A DNA stretch of 64,000 bases from Lachnospiraceae bacterium MA2020. GTDB taxonomy: Bacteria; Bacillota; Clostridia; Lachnospirales; Lachnospiraceae. Location of the stretch: NCBI GenBank assembly GCA_000746015.1, contig JQKK01000004.1, positions 205,996 to 269,995 on the forward strand. Direction: 5' to 3'. The notes below the pieces were generated by a model. That model had not been told where the DNA came from, ran no database searches, and saw only the letters and a list, made by a program, of their open reading frames with translations. This document shows positions 34,129 through 44,640 of this stretch, one piece after another; position 1 is the first letter of the stretch, and every line of letters begins with the position of its first letter. The position numbers and the translations under genes are program-made.

Positions 34129-36240
34129 ATGAGCGAGGAAACTAAGTATATCCCTGATTATTTTGGTTGTATGGTATTTAATGATTCAGTGATGAGACAG
34201 CGCCTTCCAAAGGACATTTACAAGGCAGTTCACAAGACTATCAAGAAGGGCACACACCTTGAGCTTGATGTCGCTAACACTGTTGCAGCTGTTATGAAGG
34301 AGTGGGCTATTGAAAATGGTGCTACACACTTCACACACTGGTTCCAGCCAATGACAGGTCTTACAGCTGAAAAGCATGACAGCTTCATTTCACCAACAAG
34401 CAACGGACAGGTGATTATGGAGTTCTCAGGTAAGGAGCTTGTAAAGGGAGAGCCGGATGCATCAAGTTTTCCATCAGGCGGACTTAGAGCAACATTTGAG
34501 GCAAGAGGATATACAGCATGGGATCCTAGCTCACCAGCATTCATAAAGGACGGATCACTTTACATCCCTACAGCATTTTGCTCATACGGCGGTGAAGCAC
34601 TTGATAAGAAGACACCTCTTCTTCGTTCAATGGAAGCTCTTAACAGAGAGGCAGTAAAGGTTCTTCACTTACTTGGAAATGCTGCAGTAACAAAGGTTGA
34701 TACAACTATCGGATCTGAGCAGGAGTATTTCCTTATTGATAAGGATCTTTACAAAAAGAGAAAGGACCTCATGCTTTGCGGCAGAACTCTTCTCGGAGCA
34801 CCTGCACCAAAGGGACAGGAGATGGAGGATCACTACTTTGGAGTACTTAAGCCAAAGGTATCAAGCTTCATGCATGATCTTGATGAAGAGCTCTGGAAGC
34901 TTGGTGTACCTGCAAAGACAAAGCACAATGAAGTTGCTCCTGCACAGCATGAGCTTGCACCGGTATTTGAGACAGCTAACGTAGCAGTTGATCACAACCA
35001 GCTTACAATGGAGATCATGAAGAAAGTTGCTGATAAGCACAATTATGCATGTCTCCTCCACGAGAAGCCATTTGAGGGTATCAACGGAAGTGGTAAGCAC
35101 AACAACTGGTCAATGATTACAGATACAGGTGAAAACCTTCTTGATCCGGGCTCAACACCAGCTGAGAACATGCAGTTCCTTGTATTCCTCATTGCAACTA
35201 TCGCTGCAGTTGATGAGTACGCAGACCTCATGAGAATCTCTGTTGCTACAGCAGGAAACGATCACAGACTTGGAGCAAACGAGGCACCGCCAGCAATTAT
35301 CTCAGTATTCGTTGGTGACGAGCTTGCAGCAGTACTTAAGTCTATCGAGGAAGGTACTGATTTTGTACAGAGCGAGAAGAAGCAGATGGAGATCGGTGCT
35401 CACGTTCTTCCACACTTCACACAGGATACTACAGATCGTAACCGTACATCACCTTTCGCATTCACTGGAAACAAGTTTGAGTTCCGTATGCCGGGTAGTG
35501 CAGTTTCTGTAGCAAATCCTAACATCGTTCTTAACACAGCTGTTGCAGAGGCACTCAGCAAGATTTATGACAGACTTTCAGGCGTAAGTGAGGAAAATCT
35601 TAAGGACGAAGTAAACAAGCTTCTTAAGGAGCTCTTAGCTGAGCATAAGAAGGTTCTCTTTAACGGCAACGGCTACACAGATGAGTGGGTAGAGGAAGCT
35701 GAAAGACGTGGCCTTTTCAATCTCAAGTCACTTCCTGATGCAATGCCAAGATTTATTGAGAAGAAGAACATCGAGCTCTTTGAGAAACACAAGATCTTTA
35801 CTGAGACAGAGATCAGATCAAGATATGAGATCAATCTTGAGAACTATGTAAAGGCTATACACATCGAGTCACTTACACTTCAGGAGATGGTAAGAAAGGA
35901 CTTCACAGCAGGTCTTGTTAAGTACATGAAGGATGTTACATGTGAGGCCCTCAGCAAGAAGAAGTTCTCCGACGCTATGAAGTGCACATACGAGGAGAAG
36001 ATCCTTAAGACTCTTGATGATACATCAGAGAAGATTAGCAGCCAGCTTGAAAAGCTTGCCGAAGATACAAAGAAGGCAGAGGGTATCGAGGATATGCTTG
36101 AGAGTGCTAAGTACTATCAGGCAACGATCCTTTCAGATATGGATGAGCTCAGAGCAGCAGTTGATGCAGCTGAAGCTATTATTCCTAACGGATATCTTCC
36201 ATATCCTACATACGGCGACTTATTGTTCTCATTAAGGTAA
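34129..36240 (+). CDS. glnN: Glutamine synthetase type III
   Basis: 703 residues, the usual size of GSIII, forming glutamine from glutamate, ammonia and ATP. WDPSSPAFIKDG, GSEQEYFLID, HNEVAPAQHELAP and NGSGKHNNWSM are the conserved active-site and metal-binding stretches of the GlnN family. AAGGAGG at 34116-34122 fixes ATG 34129; the frame opens farther upstream inside the leader terminator and should not be used. It is followed by gltB-gltD, giving a complete GS-GOGAT ammonium assimilation unit. Codon use is clearly richer in G and C than the polysaccharide genes. Confidence 0.95.
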   Translation: MSEETKYIPDYFGCMVFNDSVMRQRLPKDIYKAVHKTIKKGTHLELDVANTVAAVMKEWAIENGATHFTHWFQPMTGLTAEKHDSFISPTSNGQVIMEFSGKELVKGEPDASSFPSGGLRATFEARGYTAWDPSSPAFIKDGSLYIPTAFCSYGGEALDKKTPLLRSMEALNREAVKVLHLLGNAAVTKVDTTIGSEQEYFLIDKDLYKKRKDLMLCGRTLLGAPAPKGQEMEDHYFGVLKPKVSSFMHDLDEELWKLGVPAKTKHNEVAPAQHELAPVFETANVAVDHNQLTMEIMKKVADKHNYACLLHEKPFEGINGSGKHNNWSMITDTGENLLDPGSTPAENMQFLVFLIATIAAVDEYADLMRISVATAGNDHRLGANEAPPAIISVFVGDELAAVLKSIEEGTDFVQSEKKQMEIGAHVLPHFTQDTTDRNRTSPFAFTGNKFEFRMPGSAVSVANPNIVLNTAVAEALSKIYDRLSGVSEENLKDEVNKLLKELLAEHKKVLFNGNGYTDEWVEEAERRGLFNLKSLPDAMPRFIEKKNIELFEKHKIFTETEIRSRYEINLENYVKAIHIESLTLQEMVRKDFTAGLVKYMKDVTCEALSKKKFSDAMKCTYEEKILKTLDDTSEKISSQLEKLAEDTKKAEGIEDMLESAKYYQATILSDMDELRAAVDAAEAIIPNGYLPYPTYGDLLFSLR

Positions 36241-36268
36241 TTGATACAAAGTTTAATAAACCTTTTAA

Positions 36269-36303
36269 GGCATAGGCAGCTCCCGGGAAAAGCTGTCTAT
36301 GCC
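36269..36303 (+). terminator. Hairpin between glnN and gltB
   Basis: GGCATAGGCAGCT (36269-36281) pairs with AGCTGTCTATGCC (36291-36303) with one G-U pair. There is no T run, so partial termination or mRNA processing is more likely than a full stop. Confidence 0.6.
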
Positions 36304-36338
36304 TATACTCAAAGGTGGGCAGAAAGGTGAAGAGGAAT

Positions 36339-39300
36339 ATGCAAAATCTCGATAATAACTGGATGAAAGAACATGATGCGTGTGGTATCGGTGCAGTAGT
36401 CAACATCGATGGTCATGCGGATTACAAGGTACTCGATGATGCTTTACATATCGTAGAAAAGCTTGAGCACAGGGCAGGAAAAGATGCGACCGGCAAAGTC
36501 GGAGATGGCGTAGGTATTTTAGTGCAGATATGCCATAACTTTTTCAAAAAAGCCGCAAATAAAAGCGGTATCAGTCTTGGAGAAGCAGGAGACTATGGCG
36601 TTGGCATGTTGTTCCTGCCTGCTGATAAGCTTAAGCGTATGTTTGCAATGCGCATGTTTGAAGTCATTTGTAATAAAGAAGGCTTGAAATTCCTTGGCTG
36701 GAGAGAAGTACCACTTAAGGAAGGAATCCTTGGAAAGCCTGCACGTGACTGTATGCCATGCATCATGCAGTGTTTCATTGAAAGACCGGAAGAGATCAAG
36801 AGAGGCATAGACTTTGACAGACGCCTTTTTGTCGTAAGACGTGAGTTTGAGCAGAGCTCAGAAGATACATATATCTGTTCACTTTCTTCAAGAACTATCG
36901 TATACAAGGGTATGTTCTTAGTTACTCAGCTCAGAGCCTTCTATGAGGATCTGCAGACAGCTGAGTATGAGACAGCTATTGCAATAGTTCATTCAAGATT
37001 TTCTACAAATACTACTCCAAGCTGGGAGAGAGCTCATCCATACAGAATGATCGCCCACAATGGAGAGATCAATACTATCCGCGGTAATATCGACAGAATG
37101 CTTGCCCGTGAGGAGACCATGAATTCTTCTGTAATGGAAGATGAGATTGACAAGATTTTCCCTGTTGTCAATAAGACTGGCTCTGACTCTGCAATGCTCG
37201 ATAATACTCTTGAATTCCTTTATATGAACGGAATGCCGCTTCCACTTGCTATGATGGCAATCATTCCTGAGCCTTGGAAGCACAATGGCTTCATGGAGCA
37301 GAATAAAAAGGATTTCTATCATTACTATGCAACAATGATGGAGCCATGGGATGGTCCTGCAGCTATCATCTTTACAGATGGAAGTCTTGTGGGTGCTACT
37401 CTTGACAGAAATGGTCTCAGACCTTCAAGATACTACATCACAGATGACAATCGCCTTATCCTTGCATCTGAGGTAGGTGTACTTGATATTGCTCCTGAGC
37501 ACATCGTAAAGAAGTCAAGGCTTGAGCCTGGTAAGATGCTCCTCGTTGATACAGAGGCAAAGAGGATAATCTCTGACGAAGAGTGTAAGAACCACTATGC
37601 TGACAGCAAGCCATATGGTGAATGGCTCGACAGTCATCTTCTTCATCTTTCAAAGCTTCACATTCCTAATAAGAAGATACCGGTTCATTCTCAGGAAATG
37701 AGAGACAGACTTTACAAGGTATTTGGCTATACTTATGAAGATGTGAAGGACGGAATCCTTCCAATGGCAATGAATGCGGTTGAGCCGACACTTTCCATGG
37801 GACATGATGCACCGCTTGCAGTACTGTCAAAAGAGCATCAGCTTCTTTTCAACTACTTCAAGCAGCTTTTTGCACAGGTTACAAATCCGCCTATCGATTC
37901 ACTTAGAGAAAAGATCGTTACAGATACTACTGTTTATATCGGATCTGACGGAGATCTGCTCAATGAAAAGGGCGTAAACTGTCGTGTGCTTGAGGTTAAT
38001 CACCCAATCCTTACAGGTGTTGATCTCATGAAGATCAAGTCACTTAACCAGCCTGGATTTAGGGCAGAAGTTGTATCTCTTCTTTATTATAAGAATACTT
38101 CACTTGAGAGAGCACTTGAGCAGCTCAATATCACTATCGACCGACTTGCAGCAAGTGGTGCCAATATCATCATCCTTTCAGACCGTGGAATTGATGAAAA
38201 CCATTTGCCAATACCATCACTACTTGCAGTATCTTCTGTTGAGCAGCATCTTGTACGCACAAAGCAGCGTACAGCTGTATCTTTGATACTTGAAAGTGGT
38301 GAGCCAAGAGATGTACACCAGATCGCTACGCTTCTTGGTTTTGGTGCGCGTGCTGTCAATCCATACCTTGCACATGAGTGTATCGCAGAGCTTATCGATA
38401 TAGGTATCCTCGATAAGGATTATCATACAGCAATCGATGATTACAACAAGGCTCTTCTTGGTGGTGTTGTTAAGATCGCAGCTAAGATGGGTATCTCAAC
38501 TATCCAGTCTTATCAGTCTGCAAGAATTTTTGAAGCAATCGGACTTAGCAAGTCACTTATAGATAAGTACTTCACCGGTACTGTAAGCCGTGTAGGCGGT
38601 ATTGGTATCGAGGAGCTTTCTGAGGCTGTTACACTGAGACACGATCGTGCATTTGATCCTATGGGACTTGGTGTAGATACTACACTTGACAGCACAGGTT
38701 TCCATTATCTTAGAAGCGGCAAGAACACAGAGGATCATCTTTACAGCCCTGAGACTATCATAGCTCTGCAGCAGGCAGTAAGAATGGGAAGCTATGAGAA
38801 GTTCAAGGAATACACTGCGATGGTTGATGATGAGAAGCGTCCTCACACACTTCGCGGACTTATGGACTTCAATGCAAAGAATCAGCCTATCCCGATCGAA
38901 GAGGTTGAGCCGGTTGAGTCTATCGTAAAGCGTTTTAAGACCGGAGCTATGTCCTATGGTTCTATTTCACAGGAGGCTCATGAGACTCTTGCTATCGCTA
39001 TGAACAGGCTTGGAGGTAAGTCAAATACCGGTGAAGGCGGAGAGCATGTCGACAGATATGGAACAGAGAGAAACAGTGCTATAAAGCAGGTAGCATCAGG
39101 CAGATTTGGTGTTACAAGTGCTTACCTTAATAGTGCAGTAGAGATCCAGATCAAGATGGCACAGGGCGCAAAGCCGGGAGAGGGCGGACACCTTCCGGGA
39201 AAGAAGGTATACCCTTGGGTTGCTCATACAAGATACTCAACACCGGGTGTATCTTTGATATCACCACCACCTCATCACGATATTTACTCTATCGAGGATC

Positions 39301-40859
39301 TTGCGCAGCTTATCTACGACCTTAAGAATGCCAACAGACGTGCGCGCATCTCTGTAAAGCTTGTGTCTGAGGCTGGTGTAGGTACTATCGCATCAGGTGT
39401 TGCAAAGGCTGGCGCACAGGTTATCCTTGTTTCTGGCTATGACGGAGGTACAGGTGCGGCTCCGGGAAGCAGTATCCACAATGCAGGACTTCCATGGGAG
39501 CTTGGTATTTCTGAGACTCATCAGGCACTTATCGAGAATGGTCTTAGAAACAGAGTTAAGCTTGAGACAGATGGTAAGCTCATGAGCGGAAGAGATGTAG
39601 CTATTGCAGCACTTCTCGGCGCTGAAGAGTTTGGTTTCGCTACAGCTCCACTTGTATGTATGGGCTGTATGATGATGAGAGTATGCTCAAAGGATACATG
39701 TCCTGTAGGTATCGCTACTCAGAATGAGAAGCTTAGAAAGCGCTTTGCAGGTAAGGCTGAGTATGTAATGAACTTCATGCTCTACATTGCAACTGAGCTC
39801 AGAGAAATCATGGCTAAGCTTGGTTTCAGAACTGTTGATGAGATGGTTGGACGTACAGACTGCCTTAAGGTTAAGGAAAGCCTTATCACAGACAGGGCAG
39901 AGAAAGTCGACCTCAGCACAATACTTAATCCTAAGTATGCGCTTGCTAAGGACAATCATTTTGATATCAACCATGTATATGACTTCCATCTTGAGAAGAC
40001 TCTTGATGAGGGAGTTCTCTTAAAGACATTTGCTGATGCACTTGCTGGTAAGAAGGACGCTGTACATGAGACAAGCATCAAGGTAAGCAGTACAGACCGA
40101 TCATTTGGTACTATCCTTGGATCTGATATCACAAGAAACTTTGGTGAAAGTCTGGCTGACGATACGTTTGTCGTTAATTGTGAAGGCGGCGGCGGTCAGT
40201 CATTTGGCGCATTTATCCCATCAGGTCTTACACTGAGACTTACAGGTGATGCAAATGACGGATTTGGTAAGGGACTTTCAGGCGGTCATCTGATCGTTGT
40301 ACCATCACCAAAGAGTCCATTCAAGGCAAACGAAAATATCATCATCGGAAATGTGGCACTTTATGGTGCAACATCCGGTAAGGCTTATGTATGCGGTGTT
40401 GCAGGTGAGAGATTCTGTGTAAGAAACTCTGGTGCTGTAGCAGTTGCAGAAGGATGCGGCGATCACGGCCTTGAGTATATGACAGGCGGAAGAGCTGTAA
40501 TCCTTGGTAGTACCGGTAAGAATTTTGCTGCCGGCATGAGCGGCGGTATTGCTTATGTTCTCGACAGAGAGCACAGCCTTTACAGACGTGTAAATAAGGA
40601 TATGGTAAGTATTTCGGAGCTTTCAGATAAATATGATATTGCTGAGCTCAAGGGAATTTTGAAGGATTATGTTAAGGAGACAAAGTCAGTACTTGCAACA
40701 GAAATCCTTAATAATTTCGATGAGTATGTTCCTAACTTCAAGAAGATTGTTCCTAACGACTATCAGAAGATGATGGCCGCTATCGGAAGATATGAGGAGC
40801 AGGGAATTTCACATGAAAACGCAGAACTTGAAGCGTTCAATGAGATAGCAGCGGGTTGA
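36339..40859 (+). CDS. gltB: Glutamate synthase large subunit
   Basis: About 1506 residues, normal for the NADPH-dependent alpha subunit. The N-terminal glutaminase domain carries the nucleophile Cys15 in HDACGIG, implying removal of a 14-residue propeptide. The FMN domain includes GAMSYGSISQEAHE and SGYDGGTGAAPGSS, and a 3Fe-4S cluster motif CMMMRVCSKDTC lies near residue 1110. The C-terminal beta-helix domain is intact. It transfers the glutamine amide to 2-oxoglutarate using electrons from GltD. AAAGGTGA precedes ATG 36339. gltD follows at once. Confidence 0.95.
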   Translation: MQNLDNNWMKEHDACGIGAVVNIDGHADYKVLDDALHIVEKLEHRAGKDATGKVGDGVGILVQICHNFFKKAANKSGISLGEAGDYGVGMLFLPADKLKRMFAMRMFEVICNKEGLKFLGWREVPLKEGILGKPARDCMPCIMQCFIERPEEIKRGIDFDRRLFVVRREFEQSSEDTYICSLSSRTIVYKGMFLVTQLRAFYEDLQTAEYETAIAIVHSRFSTNTTPSWERAHPYRMIAHNGEINTIRGNIDRMLAREETMNSSVMEDEIDKIFPVVNKTGSDSAMLDNTLEFLYMNGMPLPLAMMAIIPEPWKHNGFMEQNKKDFYHYYATMMEPWDGPAAIIFTDGSLVGATLDRNGLRPSRYYITDDNRLILASEVGVLDIAPEHIVKKSRLEPGKMLLVDTEAKRIISDEECKNHYADSKPYGEWLDSHLLHLSKLHIPNKKIPVHSQEMRDRLYKVFGYTYEDVKDGILPMAMNAVEPTLSMGHDAPLAVLSKEHQLLFNYFKQLFAQVTNPPIDSLREKIVTDTTVYIGSDGDLLNEKGVNCRVLEVNHPILTGVDLMKIKSLNQPGFRAEVVSLLYYKNTSLERALEQLNITIDRLAASGANIIILSDRGIDENHLPIPSLLAVSSVEQHLVRTKQRTAVSLILESGEPRDVHQIATLLGFGARAVNPYLAHECIAELIDIGILDKDYHTAIDDYNKALLGGVVKIAAKMGISTIQSYQSARIFEAIGLSKSLIDKYFTGTVSRVGGIGIEELSEAVTLRHDRAFDPMGLGVDTTLDSTGFHYLRSGKNTEDHLYSPETIIALQQAVRMGSYEKFKEYTAMVDDEKRPHTLRGLMDFNAKNQPIPIEEVEPVESIVKRFKTGAMSYGSISQEAHETLAIAMNRLGGKSNTGEGGEHVDRYGTERNSAIKQVASGRFGVTSAYLNSAVEIQIKMAQGAKPGEGGHLPGKKVYPWVAHTRYSTPGVSLISPPPHHDIYSIEDLAQLIYDLKNANRRARISVKLVSEAGVGTIASGVAKAGAQVILVSGYDGGTGAAPGSSIHNAGLPWELGISETHQALIENGLRNRVKLETDGKLMSGRDVAIAALLGAEEFGFATAPLVCMGCMMMRVCSKDTCPVGIATQNEKLRKRFAGKAEYVMNFMLYIATELREIMAKLGFRTVDEMVGRTDCLKVKESLITDRAEKVDLSTILNPKYALAKDNHFDINHVYDFHLEKTLDEGVLLKTFADALAGKKDAVHETSIKVSSTDRSFGTILGSDITRNFGESLADDTFVVNCEGGGGQSFGAFIPSGLTLRLTGDANDGFGKGLSGGHLIVVPSPKSPFKANENIIIGNVALYGATSGKAYVCGVAGERFCVRNSGAVAVAEGCGDHGLEYMTGGRAVILGSTGKNFAAGMSGGIAYVLDREHSLYRRVNKDMVSISELSDKYDIAELKGILKDYVKETKSVLATEILNNFDEYVPNFKKIVPNDYQKMMAAIGRYEEQGISHENAELEAFNEIAAG

Positions 40860-40882
40860 GAAAGGAAAGGTCTGGAATAGTT

Positions 40883-42340
40883 ATGGGAAAGGCAACAGGA
40901 TTTTTAGAGTATAACAGGCAGGAGAATCGTGAGATAGCTCCGGCTGAGAGAATAAAGAATTTTAATGAGTTTAGAAAGCCGCTTACAGAGAGTGAGAGAA
41001 TCGAGCAGGGCGCAAGATGTATGAACTGCGGCGTACCTATGTGTCAGTCAGCTATGAAGCTTTCCGGCATGGTTACAGGATGCCCGCTTCACAATCTTAT
41101 CCCTGAGTGGAATGACCAGGTTTATCATAATCATGTACAGCATGCACTTTCACGTCTCTTAAAGACAAACAATTTTCCGGAGTTTACGGGCAGGGTTTGC
41201 CCGGCACTCTGCGAGAAAGCTTGCATCTGCGGTATGGATGGCGAGAGTGTTACTACTCATGATAACGAGAGATACATCATTGACTCAGCTTTTGAGCAGG
41301 GACTTATGCAGCCACGCATCCCTAAGGTGAGAAGCGGCAAGAAGGTTGCTGTAGTTGGGGCAGGCCCTGCAGGACTTGCAGCGGCTGATCAGCTTAACCA
41401 CAGAGGTCACAGCGTTACTGTATTTGAGCGTGATGATGAGGTTGGCGGACTTTTAATGTATGGCATACCTAACATGAAGCTTGATAAGTCTGTAGTAAAG
41501 CGTCGCAGGGCTCTCATGGAGAAAGAGGGCGTTGAATTCAGGACAGGCGTAAATGTCGGAGTAGATGTAAAGGCTAAGGAAATCCTTGACAGCTACGATG
41601 CGGTAATACTTGCTTGCGGTGCTAAGCAGGCACGTGCGCTTGCAGTACCGGATGCTGATAAGACAAAGGGAATTTACTTTGCGGTTGATTTCCTTACATC
41701 AACCACAAAGAGCCTTGTAAACGGACAGCCGACTGAGGGTGCTTTCATCAGCGCAAAGGATAAGAATGTTGTTATCATCGGTGGCGGTGATACAGGTAAT
41801 GACTGTGTAGGTACATGCATCCGTCATGGCGCGAAGAGCGTTACACAGCTTGAGATGATGCCAAAGCCACCTGAGACAAGGCTTCCATCAAATCCATGGC
41901 CTGAGTGGCCAAAGGTCCTCAAGACTGACTACGGCCAGGAAGAGGCTATCGACAGATTTGGCAGCGATCCAAGAATTTATGAGACAACAGTTAAGGAACT
42001 TGTCACAAAGAAGGGGGCCCTTACAGCCATCAAGACAGTCAAGGTAAAGTTTGAAGGAAGAAAGATGGTTGAGGTTGAAGGTTCGGAGAAGACCATCAAG
42101 TGCGACCTTCTTTTGATCGCAGCTGGATTCATAGGTGCAGAGAAGTATACCCCTGATGCATTTGCCGCACCATTGTCTGAAAGAAATACAGTACTTACTA
42201 CTCCTGATAAGTACAAGACAAAGGTTGATAAGGTATATACAGCAGGTGATATGCATCGCGGACAGTCACTTGTTGTATGGGCTATATGCGAAGGCAGAGA
42301 GTGTGCTGCAGAAGTTGACCATGATCTGATGGGTTATTAA
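40883..42340 (+). CDS. gltD: Glutamate synthase small subunit
   Basis: 485 residues. Cys-rich N-terminal segments CMNCGVPMCQ and CPALCEKACICG bind 4Fe-4S clusters; an FAD site GAGPAGLAAADQL and an NADPH site IGGGDTGNDC follow. It delivers electrons from NADPH to GltB. The start ATG 40883 lies 23 bases after the gltB stop. A 14-bp perfect terminator hairpin follows the stop, closing the unit. Confidence 0.95.
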   Translation: MGKATGFLEYNRQENREIAPAERIKNFNEFRKPLTESERIEQGARCMNCGVPMCQSAMKLSGMVTGCPLHNLIPEWNDQVYHNHVQHALSRLLKTNNFPEFTGRVCPALCEKACICGMDGESVTTHDNERYIIDSAFEQGLMQPRIPKVRSGKKVAVVGAGPAGLAAADQLNHRGHSVTVFERDDEVGGLLMYGIPNMKLDKSVVKRRRALMEKEGVEFRTGVNVGVDVKAKEILDSYDAVILACGAKQARALAVPDADKTKGIYFAVDFLTSTTKSLVNGQPTEGAFISAKDKNVVIIGGGDTGNDCVGTCIRHGAKSVTQLEMMPKPPETRLPSNPWPEWPKVLKTDYGQEEAIDRFGSDPRIYETTVKELVTKKGALTAIKTVKVKFEGRKMVEVEGSEKTIKCDLLLIAAGFIGAEKYTPDAFAAPLSERNTVLTTPDKYKTKVDKVYTAGDMHRGQSLVVWAICEGRECAAEVDHDLMGY

Positions 42341-42362
42341 AAATAGAATAAGATATACCTAA

Positions 42363-42398
42363 GTAATAGGATACCGTCGTTTGGCGGTATCCTATTAC
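42363..42398 (+). terminator. Terminator after gltD
   Basis: GTAATAGGATACCG (42363-42376) pairs perfectly with CGGTATCCTATTAC (42385-42398) around an 8-base loop, followed by TGGTTTTAT. Confidence 0.88.
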
Positions 42399-42458
42399 TG
42401 GTTTTATAGAGATATAAATGATATACTATCTCATTATTGATCGTTGAGGTAAAAATAT

Positions 42459-43115
42459 ATGAATAGAATCGTAGATGCAGTTATTTTTGATCTGGATGGT
42501 ACTCTTACAGACACTGAGAAGTATTATCAGGAGGCATGGCCAAAGGCTTTGGGAAAGTTTGGCTATGAGCTGACAAAGGAAATGGCCTTGGAGCTCCGTT
42601 CGCTTGGACGTCCGTTTGCTCCGGAGAAGTTTAAGGAATGGTTTGGCGAAGATTTTGATTATCATGAGGTGAGAGAGTACAGGAAGTCACTGGTTGAGGC
42701 TCTTATCGCGGAAAACGGCATTCCTCTGAAGCCCGGCGCAAAGGAGATACTTCACTGGATGAGAGAAAATGGCATCCTGACAGCCCTTGCTACTGCAAAT
42801 GAATACAGTCGGGCTGAGAGATATCTTAAGAAGATCGATATGTTTGATGGATTTGACAGGATCATATGCTCTGATATGGTAAAGTATGGCAAACCGGCAC
42901 CGGATATCTATAGCTACGCATGTGAGCAGCTTGGACTTAGTCCGGAGAGGACATTTGCAGTTGAAGACTCACCAAACGGAGTTACCAGTGCATATAAAGC
43001 AGGCTGCAAGGTCATAATGGTTCCTGATCTCACAGAGCCGGATGATGAGCTCAAAAGTATGCTTTATGCAAAAGTAGACAAGTTGCTGGATATAAAAAGC
43101 TTCTTTACTGAATGA
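42459..43115 (+). CDS. HAD-family phosphatase (beta-phosphoglucomutase-like)
   Basis: 218 residues with all HAD motifs: FDLDGTLTD near 9-17 (nucleophile Asp and acid Asp), ATANEY near 110 and KYGKPAPDIYSYA near 136, then EDSPNG near 160. The cap domain after motif I is helical, as in beta-phosphoglucomutase and phosphoglycolate phosphatase relatives. The substrate is probably a small sugar phosphate; none can be named. It stands alone between terminator and importer promoter. Confidence 0.88.
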   Translation: MNRIVDAVIFDLDGTLTDTEKYYQEAWPKALGKFGYELTKEMALELRSLGRPFAPEKFKEWFGEDFDYHEVREYRKSLVEALIAENGIPLKPGAKEILHWMRENGILTALATANEYSRAERYLKKIDMFDGFDRIICSDMVKYGKPAPDIYSYACEQLGLSPERTFAVEDSPNGVTSAYKAGCKVIMVPDLTEPDDELKSMLYAKVDKLLDIKSFFTE

Positions 43116-43226
43116 TGATGTACATTATACACAAAGAAAAAGCGATTTGAGTTATTATAAAATACATATATACCAAATTAAAATTGATTTTAAAGACAAC
43201 TTATCTGTAAAAATGCTGCATAAATC

Positions 43227-43255
43227 TTGTTTTAAACCACCCAAAGCGTTATAGT
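43227..43255 (+). promoter_or_regulatory. Promoter of the sugar importer operon
   Basis: TTGTTT (43227-43232) and TATAGT (43250-43255) have a 17-base spacer. The binding-protein ATG is about 65 bases downstream of the expected start, behind GGGAGGG. Confidence 0.65.
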
Positions 43256-43326
43256 TGTATCATATTAAGTGCATATTGACTGTGTGAGTTTGGGAATGTG
43301 CACAATTATTGATGGGAGGGTAACAT

Positions 43327-44544
43327 ATGAACAAATTTATCAGAAAGATGATGGCAGTTTCATTGAGTGTGGCAATGACAGCATCTCTTACAGCCTGTGG
43401 AGCATCAGGCGGCAAGGCAGGCGGAACTACTGAGAAACCTGAAGGCGAATCACCTGCAGCGGATTCTTCATCAGGAGAATCAGGAGCAGCAGTAGCAGAC
43501 AGTGATATCAAGATCGGTGTTTCTATCTGGAGCTCTACTGACGTGCTTGGTTCACAGTGTAAGCTGATACTCGATGAGGCAGCAAAGTCTTTAGGTGTGC
43601 AGGTACAGTATGTTGACCAGGGACACGTTTCAGAGAAGGTTACAGCATCAGTTGAGCAGCTTTGTGCTGCAGGATGTCAGGGTATCGTTATCTGTAACTC
43701 AGCAGATACAGAGATGACATCAGCAATCAAGACATGTAATGATAACAAAGTTTATCTTGCACAGTTCTTCCGTATTATAAGCGAAGAGAACAGCGCAGAT
43801 ATCTATAAGATGGCAACAGATTCAGAGTACTTTGTAGGTGCAGTTCACGAGAACGAGCCTGAAAACGGTGAGAAACTCGTAAACATCCTTCTCGATAAGG
43901 GATGCCGTGATATCGGTCTTATCGGATGGGAGCAGGGCGATGCTACATGGCTTGGCAGATGGGAAGGCTACAAGAAGGGTGTAGAAACTTGGAATGCAGC
44001 TCATCCAGATGATCAGGCAAAGCTTTCTGAACCACAGTACGCAGGTACAACAAGTGAAGGTGGTTCAAAGGCAGCAGAAGCTCTTATGTCAGCAGATCCA
44101 GATCTTGATGCACTTATCCCAGCAGGCGGCGGCGGAGATCCTCTTCAGGGTGCTATCGCAGCAGTAGAGCGTGCAGGCAAGACAGACAAGATCTCTATCG
44201 TTTCAACAGACTTCCTTCCAGACCTTGGCGACAGACTTGCAAATGGTTCTATGGCAGGTGAGTCAGGCGGACATTACTGCGATCCTCTCTTTGCATTCAT
44301 GATGGTTTACAACGCTATCAAGGGCAACTACAGCGGATTTGGCGGTAAGTTTGAAAATGTAAACTTCCCATACCTTTATGTTTCATCAGCAGATGATTAC
44401 AAGGCTTATGAGCAGTACTTCGTAAATCAGCTTCCATACACAGATGATGAGCTTGTTGAGATGTCTAAGCTTAGCATGGACGACCTCAAGGCAAAGGCAG
44501 CTTCACTTTCTATCGAAGATGCAGCATCACGTGCAGGAAAGTAA
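43327..44544 (+). CDS. Sugar ABC importer substrate-binding lipoprotein
   Basis: 405 residues. A lipoprotein signal peptide ends at LTAC (Cys near 27), followed by a Gly/Ser/Glu-rich linker and a type I periplasmic-binding fold (IKIGVSIWSSTDVLGSQCK onward) of the RbsB group. It should bind a sugar or sugar-like ligand outside the membrane and feed the permeases at 44641 and 47148. A hairpin follows its stop, typical where the binding protein must be made in excess. Confidence 0.88.
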   Translation: MNKFIRKMMAVSLSVAMTASLTACGASGGKAGGTTEKPEGESPAADSSSGESGAAVADSDIKIGVSIWSSTDVLGSQCKLILDEAAKSLGVQVQYVDQGHVSEKVTASVEQLCAAGCQGIVICNSADTEMTSAIKTCNDNKVYLAQFFRIISEENSADIYKMATDSEYFVGAVHENEPENGEKLVNILLDKGCRDIGLIGWEQGDATWLGRWEGYKKGVETWNAAHPDDQAKLSEPQYAGTTSEGGSKAAEALMSADPDLDALIPAGGGGDPLQGAIAAVERAGKTDKISIVSTDFLPDLGDRLANGSMAGESGGHYCDPLFAFMMVYNAIKGNYSGFGGKFENVNFPYLYVSSADDYKAYEQYFVNQLPYTDDELVEMSKLSMDDLKAKAASLSIEDAASRAGK

Positions 44545-44557
44545 TATAAGTTAATTA

Positions 44558-44585
44558 GAAGCCGGTATCATTTGATGCCGGCTTC
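44558..44585 (+). terminator. Hairpin after the binding-protein gene
   Basis: GAAGCCGGTATC (44558-44569) pairs with GATGCCGGCTTC (44574-44585) with one mismatched position. There is no T run, so it probably causes partial termination or protects the upstream mRNA. Confidence 0.7.
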
Positions 44586-44640
44586 ATTAATAGAACGTTA
44601 ATAGAAACAGACTAATCGTTTTTGAAGTAAGGAAGGTGTT